Of a DNA stretch of 64,000 bases, positions 16,522 through 24,139 are shown in pieces. Every line of letters begins with the position of its first letter. Positions within the stretch are counted from its first letter, which is position 1. Made by a program: the position numbers and the translations under genes. Source of the DNA: Pseudomonadota bacterium (lineage in GTDB: Bacteria; Pseudomonadota; Gammaproteobacteria; Burkholderiales; Burkholderiaceae_B). The DNA is taken from assembly GCA_023440825.1 (NCBI GenBank), contig JAEXRL010000026.1, positions 124,001-188,000 on the forward strand, read 5' to 3'. Under the pieces are notes generated by a model. That model made no database searches, was not told where the DNA came from, and worked only from the letters and a program-made list of their open reading frames with translations.

Positions 16522-17816
16522 TGAGACAGCTGCATTTTAATTTGTTTATTATGGGCTGCGGTCACCATAGGGCAGCCTGGCGACAAGAGCACTCCAGTGT
16601 TGAGCAGCTTGGGGATGTGCGCTATTACGAGAAACTGGTACAGATTGCCGAGCGTGGCAAGCTGGATGCCATTTTTTTCGCGGATGGTCAAACTAACGAT
16701 AAGGTGAGTGACGGGCCGCGCTGGTTTTTGGAACCCTTAAGTATGATGTCTGCACTGGCTCGCGCCAGTGAGCGAATTGGCTTGATCAGCACGGTATCGA
16801 GCACGTTTTTTAATCCCTTTCATGCTGCACGTGTCTTAAGTTCGCTCGATCATATTTCCGGTGGGCGTATGGGCTGGAATGTGGTGACCTCCATGTTCGA
16901 TAGCGAGGCTCGTAACTACAGCTACCCTTCCATGCCTGATCATGCTTGGCGTTATGGCCGGGCAGAAGAATTTATCGATGCGGCCTTGCGCTTATACGAC
17001 TCCTGGACGGATCAGGCCTTGAAGCTAGATCGCCAGGGTGATTATGCTGACCCCGAGCAAGTGCGCGCCATCATGCACCACGGTGAACACTTTCTGGTTG
17101 ATGGTCCCTTAACGCTGCCGCGCTCGCCGCAAGGACAGCCGGTGTTATTTCAGGCGGGTGCCTCAGCACCGGGACGTGATCTGGCCGCGCGCCGCGCCGA
17201 GGCCATTTATGCGGTAGCATTCGATTTACCTGCTGCGCAAGCCTATTATCGCGATATTAAGCGACGGGTACGGGAAGCAGGGCGTACAGACCCAGTCCCC
17301 ATCATGCCCGGGTTAGTGACCTATGTAGCGTCTACGCAAGCCGAGGCCAGACGCAAAAAAGCCGATCTGGACGCCTTACTGCCGGCCGACTCCTCATTGC
17401 GCCAGTTGGCGTCCTTCATTGGCCAGGATTGCTCTAATTGGGATCTGGATGCGCCTGTGCCAGCTTTACCGCCGCTGGAGGACTTTACAGGACCTAAGGG
17501 GCGTTACGGTACGATTTTGCGCATTATTCAAACCCAACAGCCCACTTTGCGTGAACTGCTTGGATCTCTAGCAGCCGGAGGGGGGCATTGCACCATGATT
17601 GGCACGCCAGTAGAAATAGCCGATGAAATTGAGCGCTGGTGGCGAAATGAAGGGGCTGATGGCTTTAACCTAATGCCACCGTCTTTGCCTGATGGTGTTG
17701 AGGATTTTATCGAACAGGTCATTCCCATTTTGCAAGAACGCGGTCTGTTCCGACGCGACTATACCGGTACCACCTTGCGTGAACATCTAGGATTACAACG
17801 ACCTGCTAGTGTCTAA
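16521..17816 (+). CDS. LLM-class FMN-dependent monooxygenase (NtaA/SnaA/DszA family)
   Basis: The 431-residue TIM-barrel protein fits the two-component, reduced-flavin monooxygenase family. It has LHFNLFIMGCGHHRAAWR at the start and ERGKLDAIFFADG. LSSLDHISGGRMGWNVVTS is the family's most diagnostic block, and QAGASAPGRDLAARRAEAIY and FNLMPPSLPDGVEDFIE follow. These enzymes need FMNH2 from a separate reductase; none is encoded next to it, so a reductase elsewhere must serve. Family substrates include aminopolycarboxylates, sulfonates and heterocycles. Under a TPP riboswitch, an oxidative step on a thiamine breakdown product or analogue is the reasonable inference. Confidence 0.88.
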   Translation: MRQLHFNLFIMGCGHHRAAWRQEHSSVEQLGDVRYYEKLVQIAERGKLDAIFFADGQTNDKVSDGPRWFLEPLSMMSALARASERIGLISTVSSTFFNPFHAARVLSSLDHISGGRMGWNVVTSMFDSEARNYSYPSMPDHAWRYGRAEEFIDAALRLYDSWTDQALKLDRQGDYADPEQVRAIMHHGEHFLVDGPLTLPRSPQGQPVLFQAGASAPGRDLAARRAEAIYAVAFDLPAAQAYYRDIKRRVREAGRTDPVPIMPGLVTYVASTQAEARRKKADLDALLPADSSLRQLASFIGQDCSNWDLDAPVPALPPLEDFTGPKGRYGTILRIIQTQQPTLRELLGSLAAGGGHCTMIGTPVEIADEIERWWRNEGADGFNLMPPSLPDGVEDFIEQVIPILQERGLFRRDYTGTTLREHLGLQRPASV

Positions 17817-17890
17817 AGCCAGTTATTTGCTATGCTAGTCCTTTACTTGTGGCCTATGTCCATAGGCAGTACTTTTTAGGCATTCACAGC

Positions 17891-18643
17891 ATGAAAACGA
17901 TAGTCATAACGGGTGCGTCGGCTGGATTTGGCGCAGAACTGGCACGGCAATTGGTAGAACAGGGCGATACGGTGCTGGGTCTGGCCAGGCGCACTGAAAA
18001 ACTGCAGCAAATGGCGACGCAATTAGGGGCGCGCTTTGTTCCCTATAGCGTAGACCTCACCGATAAAGTGGCTCTGGAACAGGTGCTGGCGCAAATCAAA
18101 CAGCAACATCCCCAGATTGATGTGCTGGTTAATAATGCGGGTTTAGCATTAGGTGTGGCCGTGGCCCAGAAAGCGCAGCTAGAGCAGTGGGAAACCATGA
18201 TCAGCACGAACATCACGGCCTTATTGCGGATTACCCATGCTTTATTGCCTGATATGGTGGCGCGTAATCAGGGGCAAATCATTAACCTAGGCTCTACGGC
18301 AGGGGAGTATCCTTATGCAGGGGGCAATGTGTACGGGGGTACGAAAGCCTTCGTTCATCAACTGGGGCGTAATCTGCGTGCCGACCTGGCTGGCACGGCC
18401 TTGCGGGTATCGACCGTTGCACCCGGTATGTGTTCCGGTACCGATTTTTCCACCGTGCGCCTAGGGGATGCGGATAAGGCAGCGGCCTTGTATGCCAATG
18501 TGCAGGCTCTGACACCTGAAGATGTGGCGGGGACGATACGCTGGATTATTAACGCTCCGGCTCACATGAACGTGAACTATGTCGAGCTGATGCCTGTCGC
18601 GCAAAGCTTTGCAGGTTTAAGCATACACCGCGATCAAGCCTAA
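17891..18643 (+). CDS. Short-chain dehydrogenase of the YdfG (3-hydroxy acid dehydrogenase) type
   Basis: The 250-residue protein begins MKTIVITGASAGFG (glycine loop at 7-14) and has NNAGLALG plus the catalytic YGGTK motif (Y148, K152). DLTDKVALEQV, GSTAGEYPYAGGNVYGGTK and the tail NVNYVELMPVAQSFAGL are signatures of YdfG-like NADP-dependent 3-hydroxy acid (serine/allo-threonine) dehydrogenases. The in-frame frame extends to 17849, but ATG 17891 gives the family N-terminus. It follows the LLM gene after 74 bases, so it may be the third gene of the riboswitch transcript or have its own promoter. Confidence 0.82.
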   Translation: MKTIVITGASAGFGAELARQLVEQGDTVLGLARRTEKLQQMATQLGARFVPYSVDLTDKVALEQVLAQIKQQHPQIDVLVNNAGLALGVAVAQKAQLEQWETMISTNITALLRITHALLPDMVARNQGQIINLGSTAGEYPYAGGNVYGGTKAFVHQLGRNLRADLAGTALRVSTVAPGMCSGTDFSTVRLGDADKAAALYANVQALTPEDVAGTIRWIINAPAHMNVNYVELMPVAQSFAGLSIHRDQA

Positions 18644-18970
18644 TTTCCTGGTTTTTTGTGCCTTATCGTTTGATTAATGTAGCGATAAGGCATATTTTCC
18701 GTCTTAATTACTCCTTCAGCTCATCCCGAGTAGGCAGCAACTTATGTATTGCTCATTAAAAAATGCAATTAACGGAAAAGAGAGGCAGTAATTGAAAGGG
18801 ATGGTTAAGCAGCAAAGGAAGGGGGTAGTAGCGCATCATTTAGGGATGACGGGGCAGTACAAAGAAGTATTCCTTGTCTATGGCTAGGGGGAATGCGCCA
18901 GTAGTACAGGATTTTTTTATTGTGTGTTGTGCTGGAATGAACAGGGCTGCTTACGCAGCCCTGACTTGTT
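18644..18970. other. Intergenic gap with two hairpins between convergent units
   Basis: This 327-base gap has no supported gene. A hairpin CCTTATCG / CGATAAGG (18661-18690, 14-base loop) lies just after the YdfG-like gene and could terminate it. A second, AGGGCTGC-TTAC-GCAGCCCT (18943-18962), lies just past the ttrA stop and is placed to end the ttr transcript, although no T-run follows it on the minus strand. The rest shows no recognisable signal. Confidence 0.5.
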
Positions 18971-21900
18971 TTACACTTTTTCTATCCGTGCAGGAAGACC
19001 TTGCCGAACCACAGCACCCGATACCCAGTCTATCCAGACGTTTTCATGTCCAGCAGGCAGGCTAGGGTCACGCAGGCCTAAGTCGTTGAGGTTAACGCCG
19101 GCTGATAAGGCATGTTTATGCGCTGTAGCAACCCCATCAATCGTATGAGCATTTGCGCCTAGTTCGGTATGCCCAAAGCCATACTCAATGGCAATCGCCC
19201 CTTCTTTAACGCCGGGTCGTACCAAGGCCATACCCACCACAGACCCGCCGGGTGTGCTGACTCGAATCTCATCCCCATTCTGTATGCCTAAACGAGCCGC
19301 ATCATGAGTATTGATAGAGATCGGGTTATGAGGGTGTACCTGCCGCAGTCTATCCATGGCAATTGACATGGAGCTCATCAAGTTGGATTTATATGAGCAG
19401 GCCAAAAACGGCCAGTCTTTCTGACTGTACAGCTCTCGCATAGGGGTACCGTCCGCTAAGCGGGTAGGGTACCAGGTAGGACAGCCGCTTGCGCGCTCAC
19501 CCGTCATGGAATGGCGTGTTTTAGCCAGATCTTCGTTCCAGACTTGTAGCGCGGGCTCATACTTTTGTTTCAGCCGTTGCCCTTGCCAGGCATCTTGCAC
19601 ATTGTCGAAACGCCCACCGCGAGTCAGTATCATGGCAACTTTCGCCACTTCTTCTGGCTTCAGTTTGGATTCCAAGGTTTCTTTAAGGCTGCTAACGCCT
19701 GTAATGTCCAAGTCATCGGGCTTGGCATCAGCTACCGGGCGGCCCATGCCGTAGGCAATATTAGCAATTCCGCGCAGGTAAAAGTCTTCCGCATTCATCA
19801 AGTCGTAGGTTTGGCCTTCCTTGTCTTTCAAGGCGTCCTTACCAAAACCAGGTAACTTCAGTGTTAAGGCTAAGGCAAACAAAAAACTCTCTAAGTTCAC
19901 TGTATCGCCATTTGCTGTTTTGGCTACCTTAGATGTCACCACAGGCCAGCGTACCGTCGAGGACTTGGCGATAACGTCCGCCCAAGGTGCCGAGATGCCC
20001 CAGCTTTCATACGTGACGGTATCGGGCACGATGTAATCGGCGTAAACGTTAGTCTCGTTAAAGAAGGGGTTAATCGAAATCGACAGCGGTATCTTTTTGG
20101 GATCTTTAATTTTTTCCACAACGGTATGGCGGTATCCTGCAATCGCATACACAGGATTACTCATGTGGTTAATCCACACTTTGCAGGAGTAGGGGTAGCC
20201 ATTGGCGCCTGAGGTCACCATTTCGCTGCTTAGATTACCGACCATGGGGTACCAAGGTGCTCGGGCAGGGTAAGGAGACTCTCCTTTTTCTATGCGTCGT
20301 TGGTACTCGCTGGTTTTCTCGTAGGCAAAACGATTGCGCGATAAGGGGATCCCTTTAGGTGTTACTTTGCCTTCAAACTGGGCAAAGTTATAACGAGGGC
20401 CGGGGCCAAAGGGGCCAAAGGGGCCAGCATCCAGCACCACACCACCTTGCACGTTTAAGTTGCCCACCAAGGTATTCAGCATGGAAATTGCATAAGCGGT
20501 GTAGAACCCCGCGCCACTCATGGTGCCGCCGTGTGCATCGGCTACAGCACGTGTGCCATGGCTGGTAAATTCACGTGCCAACTCAATGATGGTGTCCGCA
20601 CTGACTCCGCAGTGTGCTGCATACTCGTCCAAGCTGTGTTCTTGGGCTTGCTGACGCAGTCGGTATAAGGCAGTGACTACCTGTACCGGGCCTTGAGCCG
20701 TGTTGGCATCCGTTTGCACGAATAGTTCTGCCTTATCGACAGCCATGTGCGGGTGTAGCTGCCCGTGCGCATCGCTAACGATATAGGCCTGCGCCAGATC
20801 CTCTTGCTCCCAGCCTAGGTCTTTGCCACGTAAAAACTGTCCATAGCCTGGATGTGTACTGTCATTAATCAGCAAATGGGTGGCATTACACCATGAGGCT
20901 TGCTCGTCATTGACTGCAGGGTGTGGACGAGCCAGATACTCGTGGTTGTAGGCCTGATTTTCCAGCATCCAGCGCAGCATGCCCATTACTAGGGCTAAGT
21001 CCGTACCGGGTAGCACGCTTTGCCAGCGATTACCACTGCCCGAGGCGATGCTGGACGAGGTGGGCAGGATAGGGGAAACAACCACGTAGCGGAAGGTGTT
21101 TTCTGGGCGTGCGCGTGCTTCAGCAAGCTCGCGTCCCTGACGCTGGAAGGGGTTACCAGATTGGGCGGGGGCAGCACCGATAAATAGGCCAAATGATGCG
21201 TTGCTCCAGTCCGGTTTGCCGTGAGGCATGGATTTGGTATCGTTCAGTGCTGCGCCTGTTCCTACTCTGAAGCTTTGACCACAATATGAACCATGATTAC
21301 TGAAGTTGATCGTACCAAAAGACTGTTCCGCAAAGCGGCGAATAAGGCCGGTACGTCCTTCATTAGAGGCATCGGTAAACACCAGCTGATTGGAAATAGG
21401 GCCGTATTCGGGGTTGTTCTCATCGATCAGAGTGTGGTTGTCGTGGATGGCGCGTAGGCCATCGACATGTCCTTCTCCGAATAGGTCTCCGCCCTCGGTC
21501 ACTTCCTGAACCAATTGCTCAAAGCTGATGCTTTCCCATTGTCCAGAGCCACGAGGTCCTACCCGTTTCAAGGGGTGCAAGATACGGAAGGGGTTTTGGT
21601 GCTGGGCAAGCATAGAAGCGCCACGTGCACAGGCACTGGCTCGTCCTTCCAGACCGTTTTCGCCGCCCAGCATAGCATAAACATCTCGCACATCGGTATT
21701 CATATCTGCTGGCTGTGTGGTGGCCAGAGGGTGATAGGGGTTACCAGCGATGCGCAAAATAGTATTGTTTGTGGTATCGACCCGTACGCGCACGCCGCAT
21801 TGAGTCCAGCATCCTAGGCAACTGGATGGGCTAACAATTTGGCCTTCTTGCGTATCCAAAGCCTGGGTTAAGGGGTTAATCCGAAACTCGGGCTGCAAAG

Positions 21901-22078
21901 AATTGCCGCGGGTGGCGTGAGCAGTGCTAGCCCCAGAGCTACCCTGTGTTAAGCCTTTAGCCGCTCTAACCAGCGTATCACTGTAGCCTGCGGCAAATAG
22001 TGCCGCGCCACCGGCAGCGACACCGCCACGCGTGAGTAACTGGCGTCGGGATAGTTTAATGTTGTCGTCTTTACTCAT
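18971..22078 (-). CDS. ttrA: Tetrathionate reductase catalytic subunit A (molybdopterin enzyme)
   Basis: The 1035-residue precursor starts with a Tat signal (SRRQLL, R11-R12, followed by a GGVAAGGAALFAAG core). A cysteine cluster CLGCWTQC with a later CARGAS cysteine can bind a [4Fe-4S] centre. The SNHGSYCGQSF segment carries the probable molybdenum-ligand cysteine. Length and the C-terminal molybdopterin dinucleotide-binding domain (HPHNPISINTHDAARLGIQNGDEIRVSTPGG) agree with TtrA. The strong TtrB next door supports tetrathionate over other sulfur substrates. It reduces tetrathionate to thiosulfate in the periplasm as a terminal respiratory acceptor. It is the last gene of ttrB-ttrC-ttrA. 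Confidence 0.9.
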   Translation of the reverse strand: MSKDDNIKLSRRQLLTRGGVAAGGAALFAAGYSDTLVRAAKGLTQGSSGASTAHATRGNSLQPEFRINPLTQALDTQEGQIVSPSSCLGCWTQCGVRVRVDTTNNTILRIAGNPYHPLATTQPADMNTDVRDVYAMLGGENGLEGRASACARGASMLAQHQNPFRILHPLKRVGPRGSGQWESISFEQLVQEVTEGGDLFGEGHVDGLRAIHDNHTLIDENNPEYGPISNQLVFTDASNEGRTGLIRRFAEQSFGTINFSNHGSYCGQSFRVGTGAALNDTKSMPHGKPDWSNASFGLFIGAAPAQSGNPFQRQGRELAEARARPENTFRYVVVSPILPTSSSIASGSGNRWQSVLPGTDLALVMGMLRWMLENQAYNHEYLARPHPAVNDEQASWCNATHLLINDSTHPGYGQFLRGKDLGWEQEDLAQAYIVSDAHGQLHPHMAVDKAELFVQTDANTAQGPVQVVTALYRLRQQAQEHSLDEYAAHCGVSADTIIELAREFTSHGTRAVADAHGGTMSGAGFYTAYAISMLNTLVGNLNVQGGVVLDAGPFGPFGPGPRYNFAQFEGKVTPKGIPLSRNRFAYEKTSEYQRRIEKGESPYPARAPWYPMVGNLSSEMVTSGANGYPYSCKVWINHMSNPVYAIAGYRHTVVEKIKDPKKIPLSISINPFFNETNVYADYIVPDTVTYESWGISAPWADVIAKSSTVRWPVVTSKVAKTANGDTVNLESFLFALALTLKLPGFGKDALKDKEGQTYDLMNAEDFYLRGIANIAYGMGRPVADAKPDDLDITGVSSLKETLESKLKPEEVAKVAMILTRGGRFDNVQDAWQGQRLKQKYEPALQVWNEDLAKTRHSMTGERASGCPTWYPTRLADGTPMRELYSQKDWPFLACSYKSNLMSSMSIAMDRLRQVHPHNPISINTHDAARLGIQNGDEIRVSTPGGSVVGMALVRPGVKEGAIAIEYGFGHTELGANAHTIDGVATAHKHALSAGVNLNDLGLRDPSLPAGHENVWIDWVSGAVVRQGLPARIEKV

Positions 22079-22086
22079 GACAATGC

Positions 22087-23139
22087 CTATACAAGTGATA
22101 CGTTACTAAGAGAGCGGCGTGTTTGCCAGTACCCAGCAGGGAAGTAAGTCAGCAGGCTGGTTAACACAGCAATAAAAGCCAGCGTCAAGCCCAGCACGCC
22201 TAGCATGCCCATCAAGCCATCGCCGCCTAATGGCATGCTGTATAAGTACAAGCCTGCCCCGTATTTGGGCACACCCTGTACAGCCATAAAAATAATCCAG
22301 CGAAAGACCCATGCAGCACTTAACAGAACCAAGGCAGCAATTAGGCTATAGAGTCTGTTTTGTAAAAAACGGGCAGGTGCAGCAAGCATGAGCATGATTA
22401 AGACACCACCAGCCACCGAGGCCAAGAAACTCAGTTGCCAGGCAGGGTAGGTGCTGAATAGCTCAAGGGCAGCGCTAAATGAGCGGTTTGGACTAACCAT
22501 GCCATGAATCACCCAAATGCCCGCGCTTAGGCAAAGAGCCCAGCCCATGCTCAGACTCCAGCCTCGCACCACATGCATGGGTAGAGCCTGCAGGCCTCCG
22601 GGCAAAAAGCGCGCGATAAAAAGCAGGGCGCCTATGCTAGCCAAGCCGGCACTGAGGGCAAAGTTAATGGGTAAGAAAATGGTGTTCCATAATGGGCGCG
22701 ACCGTAAAACCATGACTTCTGCGCCGGTGTACACCAGAATGGACAAGGCAGAGAGCACCAGTAAAACGCTGAGCCAACGCCATAGCACCCGTTTTTTCAG
22801 CCACCAGGCCAAGGCGGTGGCTAGCGATAAGAGGGTAAATATAGGTAATAGTACTGCCCCTAAGGACATCCAGGACCAAGGTGTAAAGTGGGCGTAAAAA
22901 TGCCAGAAGCGTGCAGGTTGATGCAGGTCAGCTAAAAGAGATACTGGCGCAGCCAAGCTGCTGCAAAGTAGTACGGCAATTAAGGCTGTTTCCAGTGCCT
23001 GCCATTGCGGGCGATTGGCGAAGGCGCAATGTGCTATCCAGAAGCTGCTGCTTGCCGCAATGCCAACCAGAAAGAAATACTGCACCGCCCAGGGTAGCCA
23101 GGCAACCTCGTAAGCAGGAGTTAAAAGCTCAACAATCAT
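22087..23139 (-). CDS. ttrC: Tetrathionate reductase membrane subunit C (NrfD-like)
   Basis: This 350-residue polytopic protein has eight to nine hydrophobic segments and the NrfD/PsrC fold. The LADLHQPARFWHFYAHFTPWSWMSLGAVLLP block contains conserved quinol-site-type residues, and WNTIFLPINFALSAGLASIGALLF follows. It takes electrons from quinol and passes them to TtrB. It lies two bases from ttrB and eight bases from ttrA, fitting a ttrBCA operon. A hydrophobic N-terminus without a cleavable signal is expected. Confidence 0.88.
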   Translation of the reverse strand: MIVELLTPAYEVAWLPWAVQYFFLVGIAASSSFWIAHCAFANRPQWQALETALIAVLLCSSLAAPVSLLADLHQPARFWHFYAHFTPWSWMSLGAVLLPIFTLLSLATALAWWLKKRVLWRWLSVLLVLSALSILVYTGAEVMVLRSRPLWNTIFLPINFALSAGLASIGALLFIARFLPGGLQALPMHVVRGWSLSMGWALCLSAGIWVIHGMVSPNRSFSAALELFSTYPAWQLSFLASVAGGVLIMLMLAAPARFLQNRLYSLIAALVLLSAAWVFRWIIFMAVQGVPKYGAGLYLYSMPLGGDGLMGMLGVLGLTLAFIAVLTSLLTYFPAGYWQTRRSLSNVSLV

Positions 23140-23141
23140 GG

Positions 23142-23903
23142 TTAGATCTCCGCCATATGGGCCAGCATACGTAAGCCAGGCTGGCCTTCTACACCGTCAA
23201 CAAATTCATCAGGAAGTCCCAGGTAGTACACATGAGGAGCTGTATTCATATCTGGTTTAAGCACTTTGATGTCAGCCGCATGTTCTTTCATTAGCCGAGA
23301 AATGCTGCTGTCTGGGTCGTTCATATCACCAATGATTCGGGCACCACCCACGCAGCTTTCCACACAGGCGGGGAGCAAGCCGACTTCGAGGCGGTGTTCG
23401 CAAAAAGTGCATTTATCCGCTGTCTGGGTTTCGTGGTTTATAAAGCGAGCATCATAGGGACAGGCTTGTACGCAATAGGCACAGCCTACGCAACGCTCGT
23501 TATCCACCAGCACCACACCATCTTCGCGCTGAAAGGTGGCCTGTACAGGGCAGACGGGAACACAGGGTGGGTTATCGCAATGGTTACACAGACGTGGCAA
23601 GCTGAGCATCGCTGGTTGTTGCTGTGCATCCAGTACCTCATATTGCAGCACTGTGGTGCGAAATTGGCCGATAGGAGGGGCGTTTTCTATAGAGCAACTA
23701 ACGGTACAGGCCTGGCAGCCTATACATTTTCGCAAGTCGATAAACATGCCAAAGCGCTTACCTGCTTGACCTGCACGCCGGCGGGGCTGCTCATTCATAG
23801 CCGCCTGTACAGGTTTAATCGGAATAATGGTGGCGCTGGCGCTTAAACCTAAAAGTTCTTTTAAAAACCGCCGCTTACCGTGCCTGGGAGCATCTTTGTC
23901 CAT
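23142..23903 (-). CDS. ttrB: Tetrathionate reductase iron-sulfur subunit B
   Basis: The 253-residue ferredoxin-like protein has four cysteine clusters: CIGCQACTVSC, CNHCDNPPCVPVC, CVGCAYCVQAC and CTFC...C...C, enough for four [4Fe-4S] centres. Long stretches around PRLCNHCDNPPCVPVCP and ACPYDARFINHETQTADKC are nearly identical to Salmonella TtrB as I recall it. The N-terminus has a twin-arginine KRRFLKELL signal, so it is exported as in other TtrB. It relays electrons from TtrC to TtrA. It is the first gene of the operon, behind an FNR-type promoter. Confidence 0.93.
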   Translation of the reverse strand: MDKDAPRHGKRRFLKELLGLSASATIIPIKPVQAAMNEQPRRRAGQAGKRFGMFIDLRKCIGCQACTVSCSIENAPPIGQFRTTVLQYEVLDAQQQPAMLSLPRLCNHCDNPPCVPVCPVQATFQREDGVVLVDNERCVGCAYCVQACPYDARFINHETQTADKCTFCEHRLEVGLLPACVESCVGGARIIGDMNDPDSSISRLMKEHAADIKVLKPDMNTAPHVYYLGLPDEFVDGVEGQPGLRMLAHMAEI

Positions 23904-23956
23904 GTGCTAGACCTCGTGATAACAACTGTATATGCTTTAAATATCGTTTTGTAATA

Positions 23957-23998
23957 AGCATATTACGTAATCACCTATGATGCTTTGATTCAGGTCAA
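23957..23998 (-). promoter_or_regulatory. FNR-type promoter of ttrBCA
   Basis: TTGATTCAGGTCAA (23985-23998) matches the FNR/Anr consensus TTGAT-N4-ATCAA at nine of ten positions. On the minus strand a -10 hexamer TATGCT lies at 23962-23957. A start near 23950 would put the box centre at about -41.5, the class II activating position. This predicts anaerobic induction. Confidence 0.75.
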
Positions 23999-24091
23999 GT
24001 GTGCGTAGACCTTACTAGAATTATACGTCTCAAGAAACAGAGCGGTGTCGTAAAAGTATATAAATACTGATCAATATCAGGCCTAGCGCGT

Positions 24092-24119
24092 AAAAAAGCC
24101 TGCCAGATAGTGGCAGGCT
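24092..24119 (-). terminator. Rho-independent terminator of the siderophore receptor gene
   Basis: Stem AGCCTGCCA / TGGCAGGCT (24097-24105, 24111-24119) with a 5-base loop is followed on the minus strand by six T. It lies just beyond the receptor stop at 24140. Confidence 0.85.
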
Positions 24120-24139
24120 GTGTCGGTAGCAGGGGCTTA

